From JAENVT01 sp963805445 (lineage in GTDB: Bacteria > Actinomycetota > Acidimicrobiia > Acidimicrobiales > Ilumatobacteraceae), in NCBI GenBank assembly GCA_963805445.1, contig CAWDUI010000037.1, forward strand, positions 23,056 through 87,055: DNA of 64,000 nt, given 5' to 3'. Under the pieces are notes generated by a model. The model did no database searches, was not told where the DNA came from, and was given only the letters and a program-made list of their open reading frames with translations. Below are positions 26,876 through 35,559 of the stretch, piece after piece. The position numbers and the translations under genes were made by a program. Positions within the stretch are counted from its first letter, which is position 1. Every line of letters begins with the position of its first letter.

Positions 26876-27024
26876 GGGGGTGTGCTCCAGTTGGTGTCGG
26901 GGGGACCACGACCGACGGACGGCCGGCAGTGGACGAATCGGTGTGACTCGGCAACCCGACCCTCGATGTCTGGCTTGGATACAAACGATTCCCGTGGCTG
27001 TCCGCAGCCACTGTTCCGAAGCGT

Positions 27025-28251
27025 TCATGTGTCGACGAGTTGGAGTTGTCGCGCTGGGGCGAAGATGGGCCAGCGCGGTGGGGCGGGGATCAACGTGCCG
27101 TCGGGTGATCGGAGCCAGAGATCGTCGGCGCTGCCGACGTATTTCCAACCGTGATGGTGCAAGTGGTCGTGATGGGTCGAGCAGCCCAACACCATTTCGT
27201 TCAGGTCGGTGGGCCCGTGTTCGGCGAACACCTCTTTCAGGTGGTGGGCTTGCGTCCATCCTGGTGGCCGGTCGCAGCCGGGCCATCGACAGCCGCCGTC
27301 GCGTGCGACCATCGCGTAGTACTGGGCGTCGGATGCAAGGCGGGTGGTGGTGCCGTAGTCGAGGATCGTCGATGCGCCGCGGGTGACGACCCGGTTGAGC
27401 TCTGCGTCGCAGCACAGTTGGCGAACGGTTTCCGCCGAGATGGAGTCATTCGAGCCGATGATCGTCCCGCGAGCAGTGGCGCGTTCGGCGACGGTCTCGA
27501 ACGGGGCGGCGATCATCACCTTGGGTCGTTCTCGGCCACCGGTGACGGTCCCCGAGTTGTACGCCTGACACAACTCGACGAACGCGTCGGCGATCCGCGT
27601 GTGATGCCCTCGGCCGGTCTGATCGGCGAAGGCGGCACCGGCGATGTGGTCCAACGCGGCACGCACATGAGCGACGTCGACGGGCATCAACACGCCGTGG
27701 ACGTCGACCATACCGTCGCCGTTGGGTGTGAACGTCAGATGCCGCTTCAGGCGCAACGCTTCTTCACGGACGTCCTCCCCGTGCGGGTCGCTGACGGCCA
27801 GCCAATGCTGGAGAGCGCGGCGGGTCTCGCGTGGTGAGCCGGAAGCGATCTCGATCAACAGCTCGGCATCTCCAGCGAAGCCCGGTTGGCCGACCACGGT
27901 CCCGATCAGGCGAGCATTGTCGATCGACAATTCGCCCCCGGCCATCTTGTCGGCAACGATCGGTGAGGCGGCCAACGTGTCGGCCAGGCGGACCTGGTCG
28001 CGGGCCGAACGAACCGAGATCTGGGTCTCGTTGGCCAGCCAGGTCTCCATCGATGTCGCCCCCGCCGAAACCCACACCTCGGCCGACGCGGCGGCGTGGA
28101 CAGCGCGGGCGATCTCGGCCTCCAACCGGCAGGCGACCCGGCGCAGATCGACGATCAACGACGCCAACTCACCTGGCGAAAGGCCGCTCAGACCGGCGGC
28201 GGAGCACCCCGACAGGGCCTGTTCGAGAGCGGTGACGAGTTCGGCGGCCAT
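27025..28251 (-). CDS. DUF222 / 13E12-repeat HNH endonuclease
   Basis: 408 residues from ATG 28251 (MAAELVTALEQAL). The N-terminal helical DUF222 domain contains WLANETQISVRSARDQVRLA and SIDNARLIGTVV. The C-terminal HNH nuclease reads GCRWPGCDRPPGWTQAHHLK, then LNEMVLGCSTHHDHLHH, with the zinc/metal His and Cys in place. This is the 13E12 family of actinobacteria, present in many copies in some genomes. A LexA-type box lies 20 bp upstream of the start, pointing to DNA-damage control. The biological target of these nucleases is not settled. Confidence 0.92.
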   Translation of the reverse strand: MAAELVTALEQALSGCSAAGLSGLSPGELASLIVDLRRVACRLEAEIARAVHAAASAEVWVSAGATSMETWLANETQISVRSARDQVRLADTLAASPIVADKMAGGELSIDNARLIGTVVGQPGFAGDAELLIEIASGSPRETRRALQHWLAVSDPHGEDVREEALRLKRHLTFTPNGDGMVDVHGVLMPVDVAHVRAALDHIAGAAFADQTGRGHHTRIADAFVELCQAYNSGTVTGGRERPKVMIAAPFETVAERATARGTIIGSNDSISAETVRQLCCDAELNRVVTRGASTILDYGTTTRLASDAQYYAMVARDGGCRWPGCDRPPGWTQAHHLKEVFAEHGPTDLNEMVLGCSTHHDHLHHHGWKYVGSADDLWLRSPDGTLIPAPPRWPIFAPARQLQLVDT

Positions 28252-28270
28252 GAACTCCCAGTTATCGACT

Positions 28271-28284
28271 CGAACACACGTTCG
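28271..28284 (-). promoter_or_regulatory. LexA/SOS-box candidate CGAACACACGTTCG
   Basis: This 14-bp near-palindrome fits the Gram-positive and actinobacterial LexA consensus CGAACRNRYGTTYG at every position. It sits just upstream of the HNH endonuclease start (28251), and a GATAAC -10-like hexamer (minus strand, 28262-28267) lies between box and ATG. Bound LexA would therefore block the promoter. Confidence 0.75.
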
Positions 28285-28381
28285 CAACCCGAACCCGAAG
28301 AAATCCGAAAAGAATCTGAGTGGGTTGCGATGAACACCTGCGCTCGGCCGTCCGCGGACTGTTCGCACCGACCTCGTCGCG

Positions 28382-29713
28382 CTAGCCGAGCACGCTGTTG
28401 GTGGTCTTCTGCACGCGTCGGCGGCGCGAGAACGATCCCGCGTCGAGGGTGTTGCCCGTCAATGGGCACTCGATGGTGATCGGTGTGGTGTCGTGATCGT
28501 GGCCGGCCTCGCACGCCTCGATGATGTCGGCCATGATCGGCCCGACCATCGGCGCATTCTTGAACTGGTTCCCGCTGGTGCCAATGGCGAGGTAGAGGCC
28601 ATCGAGATCGCTGCGGTCATAGATCGGCAGCCAGTCGGACGACACGTCGTACAGCGCAGCGATTCCCGTCGGCCGCACCGGGACGCCGATCGTCGGCAAC
28701 CGTCGAGCGACTCGCGTCGTCTGCGCCTCCCACACTGCAACGGTGGGCATCTCGTTGAAGTGGTCGGGATCGTCGATCCATTCGAGGCGGTCGCAGTCGG
28801 GCTCGACCCCACCGACGATCAGCGTGCCACCGAGGTGCGGCCGGAAGTACGTACCCAGATCTGCGTCGGTCACGATCACTCCTCCGCCGTTGATGGCAAA
28901 GCCGGGCGGAGCCGGCATCACATCGACCTCCTGACGGAGTGGACGCGTGGTCACTCCGATGTCGGACCGGAGGCCGGCGAGTGCATTGACGGTCGACGAA
29001 TGCGGGCCGGCGGCATTGACGACGGCGCTGCACTCGAGCATTTCGCCGTTCGACAACCCGACACTCGTCACCTTGCCCCCATCGTGACTGATGCTGGTCA
29101 CTTCGGTCCGGAATCGGAAGGTGGCGCCGGCGGCGATGGCGGCGGTCATCAGGTTGTGGGCGGCGAGTGCCGGGTCGTCGATGAAACCGGCATCGGGAGT
29201 GAGATATGCACCCAGCTCTCCCTCGTTGTCGGCCCAGAACGCGTCGTCGTCGACGGGCTTGGGCGGGAAGTAGCGCCCGAGATCGAGGTCCGGGTACCGA
29301 ACGTGCAGCTGCGCCGGGTCGAGCGCGTCGTAGGGAACCCCGGCTTCGTCGAACAGCCCGCGAACGGTGGACAACGGTGTCGCCGGTGAGTCGAGCACCA
29401 GCAGGCCGGTGCGCACGAACCGCGCAGTGCCGAGATCGTCGGTGACGCCGAGATGGTCTCGCCACCGAGTCCACATGTCCGCGGACTCCCACGACAGCTT
29501 CACCGCATCGGGCGTCGAGTAGTTGAACCGAATGATTGCCGACGACGCGCTCGTCGACCCGGCGCCGGGGCCAGAACCCTTGTCGACCACCAGTGGTGAG
29601 CGACCCCTCCGTGCCAGTTCGAGCGCGATCGAACACCCCATGATCCCGCCGCCGATGACGATGACGTCAGCCGGGCCAGCGCGGAACCGGCGACGGCGCA
29701 TCAGCTGCTCCAT
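28382..29713 (-). CDS. FAD-dependent oxidoreductase (DAO / glycine-sarcosine oxidase-like)
   Basis: 443 residues of the D-amino-acid oxidase fold. The N-terminal FAD loop is VIVIGGGIMGCSIALELARRG, followed by VVDKGSGPGAGSTSASSAIIR. VVNAAGPHSSTVNAL is mid-protein, and the C-terminal FAD-contact block is LYLAIGTSGNQFKNAPMVGP. The last ~30 residues (TGNTLDAGSFSRRRRV) also occur in sarcosine-dehydrogenase-like proteins. Substrate is unknown, probably a secondary or N-methylated amine. It is not clearly in an operon with neighbours. Confidence 0.88.
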   Translation of the reverse strand: MEQLMRRRRFRAGPADVIVIGGGIMGCSIALELARRGRSPLVVDKGSGPGAGSTSASSAIIRFNYSTPDAVKLSWESADMWTRWRDHLGVTDDLGTARFVRTGLLVLDSPATPLSTVRGLFDEAGVPYDALDPAQLHVRYPDLDLGRYFPPKPVDDDAFWADNEGELGAYLTPDAGFIDDPALAAHNLMTAAIAAGATFRFRTEVTSISHDGGKVTSVGLSNGEMLECSAVVNAAGPHSSTVNALAGLRSDIGVTTRPLRQEVDVMPAPPGFAINGGGVIVTDADLGTYFRPHLGGTLIVGGVEPDCDRLEWIDDPDHFNEMPTVAVWEAQTTRVARRLPTIGVPVRPTGIAALYDVSSDWLPIYDRSDLDGLYLAIGTSGNQFKNAPMVGPIMADIIEACEAGHDHDTTPITIECPLTGNTLDAGSFSRRRRVQKTTNSVLG

Positions 29714-29828
29714 CAGAAATGTTCATCCCGCAATCGTCGACCAGCGGAGGCCATTTTGAACAGGGTCCGAATACCCATCGTGCCCCGCGATTCGTTCCCC
29801 GTCGTGGTACCGGCAGACAGGCCGTTGC

Positions 29829-30290
29829 CTATGTCCTGATCTCGACGAGCGCGGCGAGCTTGTCGAGCGACATGCGCCAGCCCAGCTCGTTGTCTGCGGG
29901 CGCAACGCCGGCAGGCAGGCCCTCGTGGACACCAACCAGATCCGTGCCGCCCTCTGCGTCGGTCAGCGTGTACGTGACCGTCATCTCACCGGCCAGCGAC
30001 GGGTCGTCGGTCTCGAACTCGACTGCTTGAACGACCCTGGTATCGGGAACGAGCTCGACGAACCGGCCGTGGAACGTGTCGCTCTGGTGGTTCGTCTTGC
30101 CGGCGGTCGTCGGCTCGTCGTACGTCAGCGAGATCCGAAACGTCCCGCCCGTCCGGGGTTCGAACGAGTGGATGTGGCTCGTCATCTGGTCCGGCACCAT
30201 CCACTGCTGGACGGCAGCCGGATCGAGGAGCGCCCGATACACGCGAGACCGGGGAGCCCGGATGTGTCGTGTGACCCGGGTCGTGCTCAC
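29829..30290 (-). CDS. SRPBCC protein, AHSA1-like (activator of Hsp90 ATPase homology)
   Basis: 153 residues from GTG 30290 (VSTTRVTRHIRAPRSRVYRALL). The AHSA1 family is recognised from ALLDPAAVQQWMVP, GGTFRISLTYDE, FHGRFVELVPDTRVVQAVEF and TYTLTDAEGGTDLVGVHEGL. The fold makes a hydrophobic ligand cavity. Bacterial members have no proven common function and are not Hsp90 partners in general. An ATG-less upstream extension is excluded because it does not look like the family. Confidence 0.85.
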   Translation of the reverse strand: MSTTRVTRHIRAPRSRVYRALLDPAAVQQWMVPDQMTSHIHSFEPRTGGTFRISLTYDEPTTAGKTNHQSDTFHGRFVELVPDTRVVQAVEFETDDPSLAGEMTVTYTLTDAEGGTDLVGVHEGLPAGVAPADNELGWRMSLDKLAALVEIRT

Positions 30291-30375
30291 GAGCGGAGCA
30301 TAGCGATGCGACCGCCTGAGCCTGACTGAGCCCGACCGCCGACCGCGCCCGGCAGTGACTTTCGCTATGATGCAG

Positions 30376-30406
30376 GTCCGCTCGACGATATGAGCGTCCG
30401 CTCGAC
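30376..30406. repeat. Direct repeat GTCCGCTCGAC (two copies, 20-bp spacing) in the hlyIII leader
   Basis: Exact 11-bp copies at 30376-30386 and 30396-30406, between a TATGAT -10-like hexamer (30365-30370) and the start of the hlyIII-type gene at 30460. The spacing is close to two helical turns, so a regulator site is possible; chance duplication is also possible. Confidence 0.4.
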
Positions 30407-30459
30407 CCAGACCCTGTTCGCGGCATTCGAAGTCGTCCATCACCTCGAAGAAGACCGAC

Positions 30460-31197
30460 ATGGCACCTCTGGTGACGTCCCACCCTCGGACCTCCAACGA
30501 CTACGGCCACGACTGGGCCCTCCGCACGCGATTCGGGCCCGCCGACGGCCGCGACGATCCGCTGGGGTGTGAGGCCCGACCGTCGTGGCGCGGTCGCGTC
30601 CACCTGATCGGCCTGCTCGCGGCGATCCCCGCACTGGCGTTGCTGATCGTGTTCGCCGACGGCGCACGGGCCAAGGTCGGCGTCTCGATCTATGCCGCCG
30701 GAATATGTGCAATGTTGGCCACGTCGACCACGTATCACCGCTGGGTCGATGAACTCCGCTCGCGGGCCGCCTGGCGCCGTGCCGACCACGCCATGATCTT
30801 CGCCGCGATGGGCGGCTCGGCGACGCCGGTCGTGCTGATCGTCATGCCGTCCGGGTGGGGGATCGCGTTGCTCTCCATCGTGTGGGCGGTCGCGATCGCG
30901 GGTGCCGTCCTCAAGTTCGGCCATCTACGCCTCGGCGACACCATCGGCACCGCGCTGATCCCCGCCGTCAGCACCCTGGGGGCACTGGCGCTTCCGGCGC
31001 TGTGGGCGCGCGGTGGGGTGGCGCCGGCAATCTTGTACGTCGTCTCCGGCGGGTTGTACATCTTCGGCGCCCATTGGTTCGCCAGGACCCGGCCGCGGCT
31101 GCGCCCGGCGGTGTTCTCCTACCACGAGGTGTGGCATCTGTTCACCGTCGCCGCAGCGGCCGCACACTTCGCCGCCGTCTGGGCGATCTCGACCTGA
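30460..31197 (+). CDS. Hemolysin III / PAQR-like (TrhA family) membrane protein
   Basis: 245 residues with seven predicted transmembrane helices. The three conserved polar sites of the HlyIII/PAQR family are present: STTYHRW after TM2, RADHAMIF at TM3, and the C-terminal YHEVWHLF with two His that with the first site can hold zinc. Bacterial members have been linked to membrane-lipid homeostasis; the haemolysin name reflects heterologous phenotypes. The start is ATG 30460. Confidence 0.92.
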   Translation: MAPLVTSHPRTSNDYGHDWALRTRFGPADGRDDPLGCEARPSWRGRVHLIGLLAAIPALALLIVFADGARAKVGVSIYAAGICAMLATSTTYHRWVDELRSRAAWRRADHAMIFAAMGGSATPVVLIVMPSGWGIALLSIVWAVAIAGAVLKFGHLRLGDTIGTALIPAVSTLGALALPALWARGGVAPAILYVVSGGLYIFGAHWFARTRPRLRPAVFSYHEVWHLFTVAAAAAHFAAVWAIST

Positions 31198-31242
31198 TTT
31201 CCCACACGGGCGCGAGACCGGCGATGTCAGTAATCTCGTGAC

Positions 31243-32022
31243 GTGATCCTCGACGACGATCAGCTGAGCGCGTTCCACGAGGCTGGCGTGATCGCGCTGC
31301 CCGGTTTGTTCTCGCTCGATGAGGTCGACCTCATCACCGACCGGTTGCCCGAACTGTTTGCCGAGCATTGTCCGGAGAACTTTCGCGAGCGGTCCAGCAA
31401 TGTCGTGCGCACCGCAATGGGGTTGCATCGCCGCGACGAACTGTTCGCCCGGTTGGTCCGCGACCCCCGGCTCGTCACCGCCGCTCAGCAGATCCTCGAC
31501 GAAGAGGACTTGTACATCCAGCAGGTGAAGGTCAATGCCAAGGAAGCGTTCACCGGTGAGCAGTGGCAATGGCACTACGACTTCGCCACCCATCACCACG
31601 AGGATGGAGTGCCAGAACCACTGGCGTTGAACCTGCACATCTTCCTCGATGAGGTGACCGAGTTCAACGGCCCGCTGATCTTCATTCCCGGCTCACATCG
31701 CGACGGGCCGTCACCGACGGCGCTCGACACGACCACGACGAGTTATCCCTTGTGGACGGTCGCGCCTGAGGTCGTCAAACCTCTTGCAGAACGGGGTGGG
31801 TTGTACAGCCCGAAGGGTCCGCCGGGCACAGTGTTGATCTTCGGTGACACGATGGTGCACGGCTCGCCACCGAACATGTCGCCGTGGGATCGACGCATCT
31901 TCTCGCTGATCCTCAACCCGGTGCGCAACCACCAGACCCGCTTCGCCCGGCCCGATCACCAGCACCACCGTGACTTCACGCCGGTCCTCTCGCTCGAGCC
32001 TCAGATCGTGCGCCAAGCCTGA
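31243..32022 (+). CDS. Phytanoyl-CoA dioxygenase (PhyH)-family protein
   Basis: 259 residues from GTG 31243. The Fe(II)/2-oxoglutarate facial triad is visible as HYD in QWQWHYDFATH (His and Asp) and a distal His in GDTMVHGSPPN. The conserved FNGPLIFIPGSHRDG block precedes it. The enzyme would hydroxylate a small substrate; ectoine hydroxylase and phytanoyl-CoA hydroxylase are family relatives. No ectoine biosynthesis genes are in view, so the substrate is open. Confidence 0.9.
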   Translation: MILDDDQLSAFHEAGVIALPGLFSLDEVDLITDRLPELFAEHCPENFRERSSNVVRTAMGLHRRDELFARLVRDPRLVTAAQQILDEEDLYIQQVKVNAKEAFTGEQWQWHYDFATHHHEDGVPEPLALNLHIFLDEVTEFNGPLIFIPGSHRDGPSPTALDTTTTSYPLWTVAPEVVKPLAERGGLYSPKGPPGTVLIFGDTMVHGSPPNMSPWDRRIFSLILNPVRNHQTRFARPDHQHHRDFTPVLSLEPQIVRQA

Positions 32023-32068
32023 CGCGTTCGTCAGCCGATGCCGAAACCAGCCCGTCGCTGCGCGGCGT

Positions 32069-32291
32069 TCACGACACGATCTCGTAGCCGGCTTCGTCCA
32101 CTGCAGCGGCGACGGACGGCGGGGTCGACCGGCTGGTTCGATTCGACAGTGACCGATCCCGAGGCAAGATCGACGTCGACGCGAGTGACTCCGTCGAGCT
32201 TGGAGATCTCCTGGGTCACGGCATTCACGCAATGACTGCAGGTCATGCCGACGACGTGGAACGTGCTGTTGGAGCTGGTGGTTGTGTGCAT
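32069..32291 (-). CDS. copZ: Copper chaperone, heavy-metal-associated domain (CopZ-like), frameshifted near the end
   Basis: A single HMA domain: FHVVGMTCSHCVNAVTQEIS with the CxxC copper site, then VTRVDVDLASGSVTV. The open frame runs on past the normal end, but dropping one extra C near 32115 gives VAAAVDEAGYEIVS and a stop at 32069, that is, 73 residues as expected for CopZ. The start is ATG 32291. A CsoR-type operator between -35 and -10 lies about 100 bp upstream, so expression should be copper-induced. No csoR or copA gene is visible in the window. Confidence 0.9.
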
Positions 32292-32390
32292 GATGCTTCC
32301 TGAGAGGGTGGACGCGGGTGGTGGGTCGGATGCCATTCGTTGTGGATGGCCGCTCAACAAGGCTTTGGCGCCGCCGCGATGACTGAGCTC

Positions 32391-32418
32391 ACTATACCCC
32401 CAAGGGGTATAATTGCAA
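32391..32418 (-). promoter_or_regulatory. copZ promoter with embedded CsoR-type operator
   Basis: The palindrome TATACCCCCAAGGGGTATA occupies 32393-32411 and matches the known CsoR/RcnR G-tract operator pattern. On the minus strand TTGCAA (32413-32418) and TATAGT (32391-32396), 16 bp apart, read as -35 and -10. The operator fills the spacer, so apo-repressor would occlude the copZ promoter. Confidence 0.85.
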
Positions 32419-32498
32419 CGGCCAACAGAGGTCTCCGACGGCGTCGAGGCGACTGATGAAGCCGGGCCAGGGGGCGGTTCTCGGTTACGTTATGAGAG

Positions 32499-32981
32499 AT
32501 GACGCGACTGTGTGAACGCCCTGGATGTTCGCAAGTCGCCGAGATGACGTATGGCTTCGATGCCGAGCACCTGATGGTCTGGATCGATTCGTACGATCGT
32601 GTCACCACCGATCGCGCCGGTGTGCTGTGTCGTCGGCACGCCGATGCCATGGTCGTGCCGCTCGGGTGGATGCTCGACGACCGTCGCGATCCGGTGCCGC
32701 GGCTGTTCCGGGCGCCGGCTCAACCAACCGCGGCGATGCCTCGGCAGCGCCGCGTGGTCCGGCATCATCGCGACGACACCGAGCAGTTGGAGCTCGGCGC
32801 CGACCTGGTCGTCGCATTGGATGACGACTTCGGCGAGCCGGCTGCCGCGGTCGAACCCGAGGTGCTTCCGTGGAAGCCGACGTTCGACCAGACCGACGAC
32901 CTCGACGGGTTGCTCGAGGCCCGTGGCCCGCTCCTGGCCCGAGCGTTCGGCGGGCAGGGCCGGGCCCGCCCAGCCACGTAG
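32499..32981 (+). CDS. DUF3499 family protein
   Basis: 160 residues. The family signature is CERPGCSQVAEMTYGFDAEH at the N-terminus, and VLCRRHADAMVVPLGWMLDDRR; Cys and His here could form a zinc knuckle. DUF3499 is an actinobacterial protein of unknown role. The C-terminal two thirds is acidic and low-complexity. The next gene begins 7 nt downstream, so the two are probably co-transcribed. Confidence 0.85.
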   Translation: MTRLCERPGCSQVAEMTYGFDAEHLMVWIDSYDRVTTDRAGVLCRRHADAMVVPLGWMLDDRRDPVPRLFRAPAQPTAAMPRQRRVVRHHRDDTEQLELGADLVVALDDDFGEPAAAVEPEVLPWKPTFDQTDDLDGLLEARGPLLARAFGGQGRARPAT

Positions 32982-32988
32982 GTCGGCG

Positions 32989-33429
32989 ATGGACATCACA
33001 GCGTCGCTCGAGGCGCCGTGCGCCGCCGAGCAACTGTTCGAACTGGTCGACGATCTGTCGACCTATCCGCAGTGGAACGGCCTGGTGCACAGCGCGACGG
33101 CTGAGCCAGGCGAGGACCCCGTGTGGGACGTCGAGTTGCGCGCCCGGCTCGGTCCGTTGGCGCGCAGCAAGCGGTTGCGAATGGTCCGAACCGTTCGCGA
33201 TGTCGAGACGTTCTCCGTGAGGTTCGAGCGCGATCAGGCCGACGGCCGGAACCATTCGCCGTGGGTGCTGGCCGCCACCATCGATGAGCGCGCCGGCCTC
33301 AGCACCTTGACGATGCAACTGCACTACGGCGGTTCGCTGTGGACGGGCGGCGCACTCGAGCGGGTGCTCGCCGAGCAGATCACCTCTGGTCGGGAGCGGC
33401 TGTTGGAACTCGTGGCGACCAAGCGCTGA
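32989..33429 (+). CDS. SRPBCC-family protein (polyketide-cyclase/START-like fold)
   Basis: 146 residues from ATG 32989. The opening ITASLEAPCAAEQLFELVDD is followed by LSTYPQWNGLVHSA and a C-terminal amphipathic helix EQITSGRERLLELV. This is a typical stand-alone ligand-binding fold, with no catalytic residues to name. The upstream DUF3499 gene shares the strand. Its last 50 bases overlap the convergent ABC ATPase gene. Confidence 0.78.
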   Translation: MDITASLEAPCAAEQLFELVDDLSTYPQWNGLVHSATAEPGEDPVWDVELRARLGPLARSKRLRMVRTVRDVETFSVRFERDQADGRNHSPWVLAATIDERAGLSTLTMQLHYGGSLWTGGALERVLAEQITSGRERLLELVATKR

Positions 33430-34225
33430 AGCGTCCGTCGTCGCGTCGCTCCAGATTCAGCGTCATCCCGAAGCATGCGCTGAGGCTGGCCGACGTCAGT
33501 GTTCGATCGATCGGGCCGGACGCCGCGACCTTGCCGTCGCGCAGCATCAGGACGTGGGTCATCCCAGGGGGGACCTCGTCGAGGTGGTGGGTCACGAGGA
33601 TCACCGGCGGCGCGGCTGCGTCGGTCGTCAGTTCGGCCAGGGCCTGAACGAGTTGCTCTCGACCACCGAGATCGAGACGGGCGCTGGGTTCGTCGAGGAG
33701 CAGCACGGCCGGCTCGTTCATCAACGTCCGGGCCAGCAGGACGCGCTGCTGCTCACCCGACGAGGTGGTCGACATCGGCCGGTCGGCCAGCCAGGCAACG
33801 CCCATCCGGTCGAGGCATGCTCGCGCTCGCGCCTCGTCGGCCTCGTCGTAGCGGTGCCACCACGGCTCCAGCGCGGCGTACTTCGCGGTCATCACGATGT
33901 CGAGGCATCGCAGCTCCTGACGCAACTGCACGGCCAACGAGGGCGACATGTAGCCGATGCGGCGCCGCAACACCCGCACGTCGGTCCGTCCCAGGCGCTC
34001 GCCCAGCACCTGCACATCGCCACTGGAAGGGTGCTCGTACATCGCCGCGATCCGCAGCAACGTCGTCTTGCCCGAGCCGTTGGCGCCCAACACCACCCAC
34101 CGCTGATCGGCCAGGACCTTCCACGTCAGTGGCGCCAAGATGGTGCGCTCGCCACGGACGAAGCTGACGTCGACGAGGCGCAGGACCTCGGAGCCCGATG
34201 GTGCAGACCGCCTCACTTCAGACAT
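33380..34225 (-). CDS. ABC transporter ATP-binding protein (stand-alone)
   Basis: 281 residues from ATG 34225 (MSEVRRSAP). Walker A GANGSGKTTLLR; the signature is SSGEQQRVLLART (SSGEQ, where LSGGQ is usual); Walker B AVLLLDEPSARLD; H-loop VTHHLDE. It resembles ModF/iron-complex-type ATPases. No permease or binding protein gene is adjacent, so its partner membrane protein is encoded elsewhere, or it acts as a soluble ABC protein. The stop lies inside the 3' end of the convergent SRPBCC gene. Confidence 0.88.
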   Translation of the reverse strand: MSEVRRSAPSGSEVLRLVDVSFVRGERTILAPLTWKVLADQRWVVLGANGSGKTTLLRIAAMYEHPSSGDVQVLGERLGRTDVRVLRRRIGYMSPSLAVQLRQELRCLDIVMTAKYAALEPWWHRYDEADEARARACLDRMGVAWLADRPMSTTSSGEQQRVLLARTLMNEPAVLLLDEPSARLDLGGREQLVQALAELTTDAAAPPVILVTHHLDEVPPGMTHVLMLRDGKVAASGPIDRTLTSASLSACFGMTLNLERRDDGRFSAWSPRVPTAAPDQR

Positions 34226-34302
34226 GAAGATGTGACGATATCGCCACGCAGAGTAAGAGATGCCGGTCGTAATGCTCAAACCGCTGGTACCCTCGCAGCG
34301 GG

Positions 34303-35559
34303 ATGCGTCGGGTACTGGTGATTGTGTCGGCGGTGTGTTTTCTGGCGCCGCTGTCGGTGACCACGGTCGGGCGCGCCGCAGACACCCCAGCGGAGCAGGC
34401 TGCAAAGGAAATCGCCGATGCTCGCGAACGTGCGAACGCGGCTGCTGACGCTTATTTCGCCTCCGAATCACGCATCGATCAGCTCACCTTGCAGCAGGAT
34501 CAGTTGCAGTCCGAGATCACCGCGTTGGAGGGTGATGTGAAGGCCCTGCAGCTCTCCGTCGAGAACGTGGCCATCGGTCGATACACCCGGTCGGGCACCA
34601 CCGGAGTGCCGTTGCTGACGGGGTTCCAATCACCGGAGGATCAGGTCAAGATCGACGCGCTGATGGAAGTGATCTACGACTCGTCGGCCAACGACTTCGA
34701 CCGCTTCGACGCGCTCAACGCCGACCTCGCCGACAAGCGCTTGAAGCTGGCCGACAAGAAGGCGCAAGCGGAAAAGGAACGGGTCAACCTGGCGTCTCTG
34801 AAAGACGCGGCGTCGGCGGAGGTGCAGCGCCTGAAAGATGTCGAGGCTGATCGCCTGAAAGACGAGTCGGTGCGCACAGCGCTGATCGCCGAACAGGCGC
34901 GACGCAAGCGCGAGACCGATCGCAAGACGCTGCTCAGTGCGCCGACTCCGACGATCCCGACGCCCGTGGATACCGTGCCCGGTGCTTCCGGCAAGAACGC
35001 GGCTCCTGCCGACGACAACGGCGGCGACTCGGGCGACTCCGGTGCACCGAGCGGAGTCGCCACACGTCCCTCGCTGCCCGACGCGGGCGGCGGTCAGACC
35101 GGCGGCGGCGGCAATGGCAGCTTCCCCGGTGGTGGCGGCAACGACTACGGCACCTGGCCGGGCTGGAAGTGTCCGACGGGCAGTGCCCCGGCGCCCTTTG
35201 CAGACACGTGGGGCGCGCCACGCAGTGGCGGACGCCGGCACCAGGGTGTGGACATGATCGGACAGCGCGGCATCCCGGTGCTTGCTGTCGTCGATGGCGT
35301 CGCCGAGGCGAAAACCAACGTTCTGGGCGGCACGACCATCTGGTTCAGCGGGGTCGACGGGCACAAGTACTACTACGCCCACCTCGACCGATATGGCCAG
35401 CTCGGCTCGGTGACGGCTGGGACCACGATCGGCTACCTGGGCCAGACGGGCAATGCCCAGTTCAGCATCCCGCACCTCCACTTCGAAGTACATCCGTTCG
35501 GCGGCCCGGCCGTCAACCCGTACCCCACTGTTGCGGCCCACTGCCCATCGTTTGGCTGA
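34303..35559 (+). CDS. Secreted M23 (LytM) peptidase with coiled coil
   Basis: 418 residues. A signal peptide of about 25 residues (LVIVSAVCFLAPLSVTTVGRA) leads into coiled coils at about 30-85 and 130-210, rich in Ala/Glu/Lys/Asp. A Pro/Gly/Ser linker is followed by the LytM domain. Zinc ligands appear in GRRHQGVDMIG and IPHLHFEVHPF. EnvC/RipA-like organisation suggests cell-wall hydrolysis or regulation of division amidases at the septum. The TGA overlaps the next ATG by one base (TGATG). Confidence 0.92.
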   Translation: MRRVLVIVSAVCFLAPLSVTTVGRAADTPAEQAAKEIADARERANAAADAYFASESRIDQLTLQQDQLQSEITALEGDVKALQLSVENVAIGRYTRSGTTGVPLLTGFQSPEDQVKIDALMEVIYDSSANDFDRFDALNADLADKRLKLADKKAQAEKERVNLASLKDAASAEVQRLKDVEADRLKDESVRTALIAEQARRKRETDRKTLLSAPTPTIPTPVDTVPGASGKNAAPADDNGGDSGDSGAPSGVATRPSLPDAGGGQTGGGGNGSFPGGGGNDYGTWPGWKCPTGSAPAPFADTWGAPRSGGRRHQGVDMIGQRGIPVLAVVDGVAEAKTNVLGGTTIWFSGVDGHKYYYAHLDRYGQLGSVTAGTTIGYLGQTGNAQFSIPHLHFEVHPFGGPAVNPYPTVAAHCPSFG

